64,000 nt of DNA from Gentiana macrophylla. Lineage: Eukaryota > Streptophyta > Magnoliopsida > Gentianales > Gentianaceae. The position numbers and the translations under genes were made by a program. The stretch covers positions 360,001 to 424,000 of the forward strand of contig JAOBSW010001047.1 in the NCBI GenBank assembly GCA_026214975.1, given 5' to 3'. Positions within the stretch are counted from its first letter, which is position 1. Each line of letters opens with the position of its first letter. This document shows positions 1 to 11,277 of the stretch, one piece after another. The notes under the pieces are model-generated. The model did no database searches, was not told the DNA's origin, and saw nothing but the letters and a program-made list of their open reading frames with translations.

Positions 1-1002
1 ACTCTGATCCGTAAAGTTTTAATATATGCACATTTTTGCAAGTTCTCTTGCCTTAATTTTATTTTCAGCGCTTACCTGAAGTACTATGATCCACAGTGGG
101 GTGTCTTGCCCCCCCAGTATGCCATGCGTTAACTTATAGTTTTTTGGATGACATACTTAGTAGCTGTTGAAATAGTGTCCTAAACCCAATCGAGTTGGAC
201 CGGATCCGACCGGGTCGGATCATTTCTACTATTTTTTTATGTTTATACATATGTTAAATGACTTTTCTGTTTATATATTTGTTCGTTTAACGAGCCAATT
301 TGTGATTGTATATATGATAACGTCCCTAGTGCAAACTGTGATAGAGAAACCATGATACTGATTATGGTTGATGAGATCACTATTCACTGTAACAAGTTTG
401 ATACTTAAATGTCTCTAGTCGTATGTACTGTCAAACGGGATATTGATGGTATGATTAGAATAGCACGTATTGAATGTCTTCAATCTTATTGAAAATAGGG
501 ATAGATCTCGTCTATCTAAGTGTATTGACACTTGGACTGTACGTGAACGTGTATTAGAGAAAGCGTACGTTAGACTGACCCACTTACTTTATTAAGTGTC
601 GCACAATGTGGCGGTTGTGTAATTATCCTAAGACCGGAGTCTTCATGACATCACGGTGTGGATTGTCATACTTTGACACTATTGAGCTTTCCTCTTGCCA
701 TGGGGTGTTCATGCGGTAGTGATTGGGTGTAATACTGAAGCATGCGTAGGATTCATGTTGCTCGTCCGAAAATCGCGTATCCTATGATTAGGAGTAAATA
801 TCCAAAAGGGCCTTCTTATAAAGAATGTCTTACTCTCGCGAATCTTTGCAAAGTGGAAGTAAATGAGTTACTTCGAGAGAGCATTATTATATCTAGATTA
901 TAAGACACGGTCGTTGATGCTTGACACTCGACGTACGACCGTATGGATATTATAACAGCGATAGGATTATATTTACACGGTAATTGTTTCACATGAAAGG
1001 TA
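1..1002. other. Unassigned AT-rich stretch, possibly a copia-type LTR
   Basis: No coding region is visible. From about 169 the sequence starts TGTTGAAATAGTGTCCTAAA, which resembles the start of some plant copia LTRs and continues without ORFs to the next insertion. No polypurine tract or second LTR copy is visible in the window, so this is a weak inference. An Athila-like solo LTR interrupts it at 1003-1007. Confidence 0.3.
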
Positions 1003-1007
1003 GTAGT

Positions 1008-2904
1008 TGTTGGGAGGATTTTGCATCATAAAAACAAAAGAAAATTTGTAAGACCTATACTACCAGGCAAAACTACCTCCTAACCGGCCGAATACCGGGT
1101 AGTTGCTAGTAAAGTTGGATAAGTACGGGTATCGATCCTCAGGGAAAAGGGCTGTCGGATCTAACTTCATTAATTCCTCTTTATTAACTAAACCTAAACC
1201 TAGACTAGAACGGAAAAATAACTGGACAGAGGATTGTCAGTCCAAAGCCAGGAAAGATAGTTGCGGACAAACATAAAATAAAACTACATCTACGAAAGCA
1301 ATAAAACTAACTAACGTTGAACAAACATGAACAAGCCATGATCAACCTCTTCCCAACAACCATCACCTCACCGAAAGAAATAAGATTAACACACATTCAT
1401 TCACAAGTTATCTTGGATTATTATCTTTTCTAATGAAGCGTTTCCTCTTCCGATTTATCACGCCATTAATTAGTTTACCTTCCGGTCTTAACTAATATCG
1501 ATACAAATCAAAGATATGGATGAAATCCTAATCTAGCAACATTATCCCTCAACTTCCGTTTGTTGGAATAATAATTGTTAATCTCTCTCACGGCAATCTA
1601 ATGAATCTATTAACTTCCGTTATCTAAATTCGATTAACATATAGCATCTCGAAACATGAAAGAGAACAAGAACAACGCAATGAAACAAATACATGAAAAA
1701 TCTCATCTTTCCGATAACGGTGATAACCCTCAATTCAAATCTAGGAAAATCTTGCAACGAATTAATTAAATTGTGGTTCTCTCGTAAACCTAGATATTTA
1801 ACCTACGAACTTCCGTTATGTATAGATTAAAAATCTAATCTTTCCTATGGTGATCTAAACTACACCGACTTCCGTCATACGGTAGCATCAAATCATGCAA
1901 TCATCTTCCGATTTATATGCACGAAAACAAATAATCATAGGAAACGAAACAATTTAAATTAAAACTTACAAAATATCCATTAAAAAGAAATAAGGTGCTG
2001 CTGCAAAAGAAAGCTTCAAAGCTCCATCCATGGCTGCTCAACACTCGAGCAAGAAGAAGGAGATAAACGAAAAAGAAAAAGGAACACCTAATCTAACCAC
2101 CGGCCGGTCAAGCATGAAGCTCAGCCGGCCGGGCTGCTCTCTGCTCTGAATTTAGTTTTAGAGAAAAGCTGCTGCGTATTGATATGATTAGGGTTGAAGG
2201 TAGCTGCTGTATATATAGATATTCTAAGTCGGTTGCTACAGTAAAAGGGGCGGACGCCCGTTTGATCACAATGGACGCTCGTCCAAGCTAAACCAGACGG
2301 AAGGTGGACGTTCGTTTAGCTGCAGTCTGAACTCTCTGTATCAAAATTAAGCTCCTGAACGCTGGTTTGAGAGGCTTGAACGCTCGTTCATGCACATGCT
2401 GAACATCCTGTACTGAATCCTTTATTGGAATAAAACTTCTAAAATTCATATCTTGAGTTGTAGAAGTCCGATTGATGTAATTCAAAGTGCGTTGGAAAGC
2501 TCTTTCAAAGATCTACAATTTTCATGAAGAAGTCCTCCCCTAAAAATGCCTCTAAGCTGGGTCAAATCTCCGTCGAAAATATGTAACGATTTAAGTACTT
2601 AGGAAAATTTGCTCCGTTGAACTCGTAAACTTGTGGCATCTTCTTCTAACCCTCTAAACACCTCTTTTAGACCGAAGATATGCATCTACAAGATATCCAA
2701 AATATTTCAAAGTGTAACAACATCCAAATAAACATAAAACCAACGATAAAAACACATAAATCAGCCACTTTTGCAATTTATTATCTTTAAAACTCATTTG
2801 CTCAATATTTCAATATAAGGCTCGATTTCTATACAAATCATAAGAATATGGGGAAAATTGATATAAAATATATATATAAAAATCATACAATTTGACCCTG
2901 AACA
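1008..2904 (-). mobile_element. Solo LTR, Athila-like (E1 family)
   Basis: This is one LTR of about 1.9 kb that aligns along its length with the two LTRs of E1 (16116 and 20647). It starts TGTTGGGAGG and ends GACCCTGAACA, and perfect 5-bp duplications gtagt flank it (1003-1007 and 2905-2909). No internal region is present, so it is a solo LTR left by LTR-LTR recombination. By similarity to E1 the sense strand is minus. A TATA-like TATATATA at 2210-2217 has GC-rich GGACG motifs upstream of it in the sense direction (about 2250-2380). A stem of CCGGCCGG at 2100-2107 and 2125-2132 lies downstream. Confidence 0.93.
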
Positions 2905-2930
2905 GTAGTCATTGCATTTGACTCTTCCAA

Positions 2931-3850
2931 TGATTGGGGGTTGATTCGAACTTTTCTAGATGTTCAATCTTACCGTCAGTGTACCGAGTCAATTGTAGTC
3001 TAGTCTAGTGGTCAAGGTCGTATCCACGAGGATTGTGAGGTTGAACACCGAAAAGTTATTATTATCTTGATCTAAGTCACAAATTAACAAGAAGGTAAAT
3101 GTATATAAGAATCTACTACTACAAGGGTGATAAAATGATAAAAATCCTAGCCAAGACAATGTATGATGAAGCCAATCTCTACTAGTGTCATGGGAACGAT
3201 TTCCTACCAACCTTCCAATGGTGTTCAAGTGTGTGTTATCGGTGCACTCCTAAGCTACCAATTCCCCCTCATACGAGTGAATGAAACTACTCTATGTCTC
3301 CTCATTGGTCTAAGAGTCCTAGACCTAATGATTCAACATGATACGAACTCGAATGCAATGACAATGTCAATACTCCCCGGATAAGAAATTGAGTTCCACT
3401 TAAGGTCGATTTTACCTTCCGGTTTTCCTATCCCTTCTCCCACACCAAGCATCTCCTTTCGGTCTCAACTAAGTGTGTGTGTGAAAGTGCTAGGTGATCA
3501 ATCCAACACCAACAAGCAATACAATGAAAATAGGAAAAGATAATAACAACACATGAAGCTATGAAATATATGAACTAACATTCTCAATCAACCAATAGAG
3601 ATTAATAACTAACACAACAACATCATCTTAGCTAGTTTGGAACTAGCCACTCATGAATATAAACACTAACATGTCAAGGTTAGCATTCATATCAATAAGA
3701 ATAATTAACAGAAAGTAAAGGATAAAGATTTACCAAGAAAAAGATATGCACTCGAAATTGGTGATTTCTTTAAAATTGCAAGACTCGAAATTGGTGATTT
3801 CTTTCAAATTGAAAGACCGAAATTGGTGATTTCTTTTAAAGTGTGGTGGT
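2931..3850 (-). mobile_element. Truncated Athila-like LTR remnant
   Basis: The left edge TGATTGGGGG matches the start of the E3 LTR. The conserved LTR block seen in all Athila-like copies here follows at about 2974-3040 (a GTGTACCGAGTC core, then GGTCGTATCC). The AGGTGATCAATC stretch near 3492 also recurs in the other LTRs. The right part fades out before the MITE at 3887, no terminal CA or duplication is visible, and no partner LTR exists in the window. It is a truncated, older copy with its sense on the minus strand. Confidence 0.6.
3751..3843. repeat. 33-bp tandem repeat, about 2.8 copies
   Basis: The unit CTCGAAATTGGTGATTTC plus an AT-rich remainder starts at 3751 and 3784, with a third shortened copy from 3817. 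Differences are few. It lies in the distal part of the truncated LTR. Confidence 0.9.
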
Positions 3851-3886
3851 CTGTGCGGATTTATGGAAGTGTCGTCTCTCCTGGCA

Positions 3887-4234
3887 GGGTAAATTACAAT
3901 TTTGATCCTCTAACTAGACACGTTTTTCGATTTTGATCATGGTTTTTCTCCAGCAACAATTTTAGTCCTGTACGTGGTATTTTTTTTTGCAAAAATAGTC
4001 CTGAACGCCTGAAAGACCACTTACAGGAATAAAATTGTCGCCGGAAAGACCACTTACACGACTAAAATTGTCGCCGGAAAAGACCAATTTTAGTCTTATA
4101 AGTGGTCTTTCCGGCGTTCAGGACTATTTTTGCAAAAAAAAGACCACTTACAGGATTAAAATTGTCGCCAGAGAAAAACCAGGACCAAAATCGAAAAACG
4201 TGTCTAATTAGAGGACCAAAATTGTTATTTAGCC
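3887..4234. mobile_element. Mutator-like foldback MITE 1
   Basis: A non-coding 348-bp element with long terminal inverted repeats. The left end reads GGGTAAATTACAATTTT and the right end is its near-complement (GGGCTAAATAACAATTTT on the other strand). The interior is a set of inverted, partly tandem copies of a block containing GACCACTTACAGGA and TTTTAGTC, so nearly the whole element can fold back. Perfect 9-bp duplications ctcctggca lie at 3878-3886 and 4235-4243. A 9-bp duplication with long TIRs is the mark of the Mutator superfamily. It has a sister copy at 6438-6783. Confidence 0.88.
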
Positions 4235-4525
4235 CTCCTGGCAAGAATAGATGCACCGTCTATTGAAATCTTAATATTGTTTATGCTTAAGGGTTAAGGG
4301 TAAAATAGGTAAAAAGATGGTAATTTAAATTGGTGCCCTAGCTCTACTAAAAGATGCCCTGGCAATACCGCCTCCCCTCTTTTTTTCCCCTTCTCTCTCC
4401 TTGATTTGATATGAATACCGCAACTAATTCATTCAATAAGTCTGTGAGGGTTTCGTCATATCTATTACGTCTGAATATATATATAGTTTGAAACTCAAAG
4501 AAATTATTCTGAAAATATTTGATCA

Positions 4526-5798
4526 ATGTTCATTTCTTATTTACCTGAGGATTTACTTGTTCTTGTCTTGGTGAGATTGCTGCTGGAATCTCTTGGCCGG
4601 TTTAAAAGGGTATCGAAATCATGGTACGGTCTGATTTCAAGCCAAGAATTCATCAAATTACGTCTAAATTAGTCGACCCAGATCGACCGAAAACCAAGCA
4701 TATTAGTCTGGAAAACTCATCATGACAGGCGAAAAAACAGGTTAATCCAGCAATTACACGCAGTGGAATTCTCGACGGATGAAAACGTGGAATTAGGCTC
4801 CGAAATTCGACGGCTCTACCACCCTTTTGAAAGCTCAGAATATCGGAGGAGGTTCAGACTAGAGATTGTTGGCTCTTGTAATGGATTACTTTGTCTAATT
4901 AATTTCTTGTCGGCTGATTATTATTCAAGTCATAAATATTATAACATCTGTTTATGCAATCCGCTTACAAAGTCATCTTGGGATTTGCCCGAAAGACCAG
5001 TGGCCATATTATATAACTGTTGTTACGGCTTCGGATATGACGATATTCATGACGACTACAAAGTTATAATAGCAAGCCATCCTTCAGGCGAGAACCGTAT
5101 AGATTTTGAATTTTATAGTCTGAGATCCAATTCTTGGAGTATAGCCGGATCATATCCCACGTTTGATTCTCTCTTCATTACAGAAGGCATCTTAATAAAT
5201 TGTGCTTTACATTGGATATTGAGCTTCAACCATCCAGATTTTTATGATGATGATGGTTTTAAGAAGATTTCCCTTGAAGCATTCGATCTTAGAACGGATA
5301 AACTCAAAACTTTGCCTATACCTATGATTTTAGAGGAGGAAGTTCATGATTTTAAGACATTTAAATTGAGTGTGTTGAATGATTGCCTGCATCGGTTTTT
5401 ATCGTGATAATTATCATCCAGATACAACGTATAGCTTTGATTTTTGGATCATGAAGGATTACGGTTTCAAAAATTCATGGATGAGAATAACTATACATGA
5501 TTCCCCGCGATATGACTTGTACAGAAAACCACCGGTGGCTATTTTAGAGTATAATAATAATAATAATAATCATAAGAGAAAAATCATCTATTACGATGAT
5601 CACCAAGGAATTTTCTTCTCGTATGATTTAGTTAGTCATCAAGTTGTGAAGTTTCCAGCATCCGGAGATTTTAATCTTGTGAAACATTTCTGTTTTGTGG
5701 GCAGTCTTGTTCAGCCTCATCCTCCTTCTTTTGGAGACATGAATATACATAGCCAGAGGCCGCAAGAAATCCGAAAAAGAAGAAGAAGAAGGAGCTAA
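4526..5798 (+). pseudogene. F-box protein (FBA-type, CPR1-like) pseudogene
   Basis: The ATG at 4526 opens an F-box domain (residues about 4-45, with the YLPEDLL start and a VSKSWY motif). F-box proteins are substrate receptors of SCF ubiquitin ligases, in which the F-box binds SKP1. Codon 49 is a TAG stop (4670-4672), yet the same frame continues with clear F-box-associated (FBA) sequence, including GSCNGLLCL, to a TGA at 5405-5407. Homology then resumes one frame over (from about 5395, CIGFYRDNYHP) to a stop at 5796-5798, so a 1-nt indel is present. The full reading would be about 420 residues, normal for the family. The C-terminal part has an Asn run from an AAT repeat (about 5560) and a basic tail. 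Two lesions make it a recent pseudogene, unless either is a sequence error. Related fragments lie at 38946-39130 and 39583-39977. Confidence 0.85.
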
Positions 5799-5974
5799 AA
5801 AGTCAATATAAGAAGAAGCAGTTCTTTAATTTTGTCCTCTTTCTTGAATTTAAGAAATTGATCTTTTGATCCACTACTAATCTTTTTTCATAATTTTGTA
5901 TAAATTTCTACTGTTGCTCTATTAATTTTACTTAAATTTCATCAGAATTTTGGTATATCCTTTGTGTCGATTAG

Positions 5975-6362
5975 CAGGGGCGTCCCTGTCCAAATTTGGG
6001 CTCGGGGCCAAAAAAAATTTAGGCCCTCGCCCTTTGAAAAAAAACAGTAACCGAAACATATATAAAAAAATAAAACAAAAAACTGCGTGTGATAGTCATG
6101 GGTTTGGAAGGAAAAAAACCTACTTATTTGGTTCCTAGTCCTAGTTTAAAAAAACAAAAAATATTGTAGCTTACAAGATTCGAAACCAAGTCTCTTGTCT
6201 AAAATACTTGAGTGCTAACCATTAAGGTAATACATACCTTGTTCATATAAATACAGTATATATATAATATTAGGTCAAAATTTCGTGGGGCCCTTAAATT
6301 CATTGATTTTCGGGGGGGCTCCGGGCCATGGCCCCCTTGGCCCCCCCACAGGGGCGCCCCTG
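5975..6362. mobile_element. hAT-type MITE (388 bp)
   Basis: The terminal inverted repeats start CAGGGGCGTCCCTG on the left and CAGGGGCGCCCCTG on the right (the latter is self-complementary). Perfect 8-bp duplications tcgattag lie at 5967-5974 and 6363-6370. An 8-bp duplication with CAGGGG-type termini is diagnostic of hAT. The interior is non-coding, with GC-rich ends and an AT-rich centre. It inserted just 3' of the F-box pseudogene. Confidence 0.9.
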
Positions 6363-6437
6363 TCGATTAGGTAGTGTTTTATTGATACATTGTTTCATTC
6401 TTCGACTATTTTTGTATTTTCACACACCCTTTATGTG

Positions 6438-6783
6438 GCTAAATTACAATTTTGGTCCTCTAACTAGACACGTTTTTCGATTTTGGTCCTGGTTTTTCTC
6501 CGGCGACAATTTTAGTCATGTAAGTGGTCTTTTTTTTGCAAAAATAGTCCTGAACGCCGGAAAGACCACTTACAGGACTAAAATTGGTCTTTTCCGGCGA
6601 CAATTTTAGTCCTGTAAGTGGTCTTTCCGGCGACAATTTTAGTCCTGTAAGTGGTCTTTCCGGCGTTCGGGACTATTTTTGCAAAAAAAGACCACTTACA
6701 GGACTAAAATTGTCGTCGGATAAAAACCAGGACCCAAATCGATAAAGTGTCTAGTTAGAGGACCAAAATTGTAATTTAGCCCC
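6438..6783. mobile_element. Mutator-like foldback MITE 2
   Basis: Same family as the element at 3887-4234. The left end starts GCTAAATTACAATTTTGG and the right end gives GGGGCTAAATTACAATTTT on the other strand, with the same fold-back interior. The duplication is 9 bp with one mismatch: ctttatgtg (6429-6437) and ccttatgtg (6784-6792). The left TIR has lost its first G residues. Confidence 0.87.
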
Positions 6784-7086
6784 CCTTATGTGCATGTGCA
6801 CGGGTATGTGGCTAGTTTCGTTATAAATTCAGGATCGATGTGTTATTTATAGTAGTTTGTTAGAGTATTGAAAAAAGTTCAGATCTTCAAATAGGAATTG
6901 AATTGGGATATTGTGACCTCATTGTAAAGACTCTTCTTCGTACAAGAATTTCCCGAAGTTAAATCACAAAAATGTAAGAAAAGAAAAAGGAAACTAATTC
7001 ACACGATACTGACCAGTTTCATATCCAAAGTTGCAATGTTTTATGGACGAAGGTAATTGTACATGCGGTGGCACAATATTTTTTAT

Positions 7087-7685
7087 CGAACGGCAATTTT
7101 ATTAACGGTCTTATCTATTAAGAGAATAGATAAGCCAAAGAAGAAAATATACAAGTTATTAGCTCCTCAAAAAACAAAATACACATGTCGAGAGATAAAA
7201 ACTCCTAACTAAAACGAATCCAAAACGAACTAGACAACTAGCACAAGCTAATACAAAGAGAATTCGTCACACCGACCGCTACTCCAAGCAAAACTAAGCA
7301 ATTGGATGTCTCAAAAAATGTCTTCTTTTGAGCTAGACGTTGCATTGAAGATAAAGTTATTTCTTCGTTTCCATATAATCCAACACACAATTTTTCGGGG
7401 TGCATCCCAAACCTTGAAGAATTTGGCGAGCTTCAAGTGATGGAAAGATTGCCAAACTTGTGGGGGAGCGAGTTGTAAACGCCACCAAGAAAATAATTTA
7501 TCCCAAGTCTTCACAGCGAACGGACAAAGCATAAACAAGTGATTTTCATCCTCCGTATCCAAGTTGCAAGAAGTACACGAGTGGCTAGGAAGTCCAATAC
7601 CTTTTTTCGATAGGTTAAGTAGGGTAGGGAGCCTACACCTAGCTGCCTTCCGGTAGTGAATATTAACCTTAGACGGAACCATGTT
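7087..7685 (-). pseudogene. LINE (non-LTR retrotransposon) 3' end with zf-RVT domain
   Basis: The minus-strand ORF of about 7311-7685 matches the zinc-binding zf-RVT region near the C-terminus of plant LINE ORF2: a VPSKVNIHY entry, then a C-x2-C pair, an ENHLFMLCPFAV segment and a W-rich tail. It ends in a short 3' UTR and an A-rich end near 7087. The reading continues upstream on the far side of copia element M (38862 to about 38945), where the preceding codons encode FRWNN, so M split it. It is 5'-truncated and lacks RT and endonuclease here. Confidence 0.75.
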
Positions 7686-8100
7686 ATTCCTGAAGGATGT
7701 AGGATCTTAGATCTAAACGAGTTAGATCTACGCGCAGCGGATAGATCACGATGTTGTGAATAAGATGAGAAAGGGTGTGCTCTAAAAAACAATCGTTGCT
7801 TGTTATTTCGTGCAAGTGGGAGATTTTTAGGTGTAGTGCCCGAAAGACAATTTGTGTAATTGTTTTTTATGACAGAATTTATCGCACCTTATTACTTGCT
7901 TTGTGCTTGTAAGTAATACACTGCTGCAATCCCTAAGTATATCAGTATGTAACCGCCTAACTCAGTGTATGGCATGCATATGAGGATTGAGTTAGTGGTG
8001 ATATACTTAAACTGTTAGTCCTTGGTGAACTTAATCAGAGTTTAGGGTCTCTTGATTAAAACACCAATAATGCGCCCAAAACACCTTAGGGTGTGATAGT

Positions 8101-9877
8101 TGATGAGCCTTAAATTCACCCAACAAAAACAATTAATAAAGACTTGAAACCGTGGGCGAACTAACTCTCTAACCGGCAGTGTACCGGGTCGATTGCTAGC
8201 ATAGCTACAGGAGTACGAGGTCGAACCCAAGGGAATATGGCTGTGATTACCAAAGCAAACTTTTAAACTTAGTCTAGGCGATCCAGATTTGAAGGTGTTT
8301 TATAACTACAACGACAATTAAGCGTTTCAATTAACAAGTCTAAAGATAAGAGAAGAAAAAGAATCTACTGAAAGGATTAGATTAAGGATTACGAGCATAG
8401 CCGAACCATGATCCCACTAGTTACTTACGTCCCCTTGAGTGACTTAACCGGGAGTGTGCATTTACCGACCAACCATAACCAAAGGTGCTTAATGATTATT
8501 CAAGTGTAACGGTTTCTAAACTGGTGATGCTATCTGAACAACTCTCCTTCATCACCCTATGCTAGGCTAACTAATCCCCCCTTGAGGAAACCGGAAACCC
8601 CAACACGATAAGCTCTAAACCGATTAAACGTTAAAACGAGTAACCTCACTTTGGGCCCGGGCTTAACAACTAAGCCAGGTCTACTCCACGATCCTAGAAC
8701 CCCTTTTCCCACATCTCTCTATCTGAACAACTCTTTAGATTGATGTGCGTGACTTTGACCTAGGTGATCAACCTAACCCAAATATGTTAAAACAAGTTCT
8801 AATACAAGATTAAATCATTAAAGCATGACAATAAGCACTACTCACTTCCAATTTCATCAATCTAGGGACATTTCACTAGTTTTCACATGATTCGACTATG
8901 GTAAGGATTTAGCTACTCATTATAAAGATTAAAGCATGCATCAAACGGTAAGATAAAGACATAATAAATAAGAGAGGAAAGAAATATACCCTTAATTGAG
9001 AGAAATCCAAGTTAAGATCCAAAAAAGGTACAAAATAGATGAGTAATTAAAAGGTGAAGACTTTGAGTTTGGAAAAGAAATCTAAGCTAAGAAATGGAAT
9101 GAGTAAGCTAAGATTATACTATTCTATGCTAAGAAAGTGTATTACAAGCTAGTACAAAAATTCGATCAAAAGAGAGGCTAGGTTAAGGTAAAAGAAGATG
9201 ATATTTTCAAGAAATGGTCTAAGGGGGTATTTATAGGAGGGGAAAAATCTGCAGATTTTTCCTTCCAAACGCACGTTTCAAATGCTGTAAACACGCGTTT
9301 AGCTTTGTCGAACGCGCGTTTGGCTTGGTCAAACGTGCGTTTCGCTTCATTTCTGGGTAGGCTCTTCCTTGTTCTTCAACTGAAACACGCGTTTAAAGGA
9401 CTTGAAACGCGCATTTAAAGGACTTGAAACGCGCGTTTAAAGGACTTTAAACGAGCGTTTAGGGGCCTTGAACACTGTCCAGAATCATTCATTCTCAAAC
9501 GCCAGTTTGGAGGTTCAAACGCGCGTTTGAACCCCAAATGCTCCAAAACTTTGTATTTTCTCCCTTTTTGATCACTTTCATCATCTCGATCATGCTTCTC
9601 ATCATAAATCTTCACCTTCCGGGTTCTCGTGACACCTAGACCTTACAATCTCATGAACGAACAAAACACACAAACGATTCCGGAGGGTAAAAGTGCTCGG
9701 AAAGGGGTTAATATCAATAAAAACGAGGCTTTGCCATCAAAAGATGATAAATGCCCTTGTGCTCTAAAACATGTGAAACCAACCCGTTTTGAGACCTTAA
9801 TGTGTCAAAATATACCAAATGTGCATCAAAATGGGGGCTAAAAGAGTGCCGGAGTCATGCAAAGTTGACTCCTATCA
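8101..9877 (-). mobile_element. Solo LTR S, Athila-like (E3/E6-related)
   Basis: Starts TGATGAGCCTTAAATTC and ends CTCCTATCA, with perfect duplications atagt (8096-8100, 9878-9882) inside solo LTR P. The start and the conserved block at about 8172-8236 match the E6 LTR (59257) and E3 LTR. Sense is minus: TATAAATA complement at 9229-9236, with an array of about ten variants of AAACGCGCGTTT upstream of it (9269-9530). No internal region, so a solo LTR. Confidence 0.92.
9269..9530 (-). promoter_or_regulatory. CpG-rich palindrome array upstream of the LTR TATA box (S)
   Basis: About ten to eleven copies or variants of the palindrome AAACGCGCGTTT, several spaced by AAAGGACTTG, end about 35 bp before the TATA-like element (9229-9236, sense minus). 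The placement suggests an LTR enhancer. The ACGCG core resembles the CGCG box bound by CAMTA factors, but that is inference. Confidence 0.55.
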
Positions 9878-11277
9878 ATAGTCTTATCGTTTGTCGGTAG
9901 AGGTTTACGTGGGGCATTTATATATGATGGCATTCATATAGATGGACCGATTTAATCTGTATTTTCGATATAATTCCATAATCGAGGAATCTTTAAATCA
10001 TTAGATGATCATATATGGATCAACCTTAATCTGAGGTGATCACGAGGTCTTTGCTTGTCTCGGGGTAGTGTTTGATGTGTTAGTTACGGTTCACTTAAAT
10101 ATGTGTTCCAAGTCACTTCTCATTGGCACTATCTCTAATGAGTGAGTAGTTACGATTTTCTGAGACATGGAATCCATTCCTTCTGCGGGAAGTAGAGAAG
10201 ATCCCTTATTTGTTAGCCATAAGAAAGTGATCGATCGGCCGAGTTCATATTTAGACTAATTAGCTACTAGTCGGATATGTGAACTAATTGATCACTAGGG
10301 GTTAATGGTAAATAAGGATAAGATATTCTGAGTCGGGTTCACGGAGACTTCCCACTCAGAATGGACAGTCTATGGAGGGTTAATCCGTATGTAGTGATTA
10401 TATCAATGGACGCTTATTCACTCTATGGGTTGAGTGTAAGTATACATCTATAATTGGTAGAGTTCAGTTTCGGGTTTATGGTGGCGTAATCCTAAAATTA
10501 ATAATTAATGTATTATTCTGTTCGATGAATATTTAATTATTGGAGCTACTGGTTATAGGTCCATGGTCCCCAATGTGGCTTCTATAATTTGGGCTGATAT
10601 TCTTGTTTATTTGGGCCTCAGTGATAATTAATTGGCTGGGCTAATTAATTGATATGCATGGATATTATTTAGTTGGGCTAAATAATATAACACACATAAA
10701 AGACATTTTATGTGGGCTTAAAAACCCTAAAAGTGGTGCCTAAGGTCTCATGTTTATCACAAGAATTAATTTTCTTGTGTTATGGAAAATAAAAGATATT
10801 CTTGTTATATGATTGGTTGGGTGACTTGTTATTTGATTTCCTATTGGTCAATACATGTCACAATTAGTCATTAAGGAAAATATCCTTTTATTTTATTTAA
10901 TTAATTAAAACTTGGAGACCAAGAATTTACTCTTCTATAAAAGGAGAGTTATTCCAAGTGTAATGGGAGATTGCAAAATTTCACCCCTCACCATATAAAA
11001 GAGAGAAAAATTGTTTTTTCTTGTCTTGGGTTTTTAGAAGAAGAAAAAGTTTTTCTTGGTGTTGCATATCAAGGAGGTTCTCATATCAAGAAGGGTGTCC
11101 ACCAACCACCGTTTGGAGAACACATTGGAAGATCAAGACTTCTCTTCCCACTATTGGTAATATAATCTTAACCCCTTGTAGTAGTTAAATCCTTTATTTA
11201 TGTATTGTGATATGAATCGTGATCCATCCGCTGCGCGTAGTTCTAACTCGTTTAGATCTAAGATCCTACATCCTTCA

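Larger units (their letters stand above)
7752..11277 (+). mobile_element. Copia solo LTR P, opposite orientation, split by S
   Basis: Duplications cacga at 7747-7751 and 11278-11282 bound a segment starting TGTTGTGAAT and ending CCTTCA, inserted 57 bp from the end of M's 3' LTR. From 7825 it is an M-family LTR in plus orientation (7825-8100 continued at 9883-11277). The first 73 bp match the 3' end of M's internal region, including the polypurine tract GCAAGTGGGAGAT. The unit is therefore longer than the LTR proper. It forms a large inverted repeat with M's 3' LTR (9883-11277 against 11278-12660). Confidence 0.85.

Noticed and set aside
5950..6609. ORFs across the hAT and MULE MITEs
   Set aside because: They read through terminal inverted repeats of MITEs; not genes.
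8172..8236. Conserved LTR block considered as a tRNA or tRNA-derived SINE promoter
   Set aside because: Only a B-box-like core is present; no A box at proper spacing, no cloverleaf, no poly-A or T terminator.
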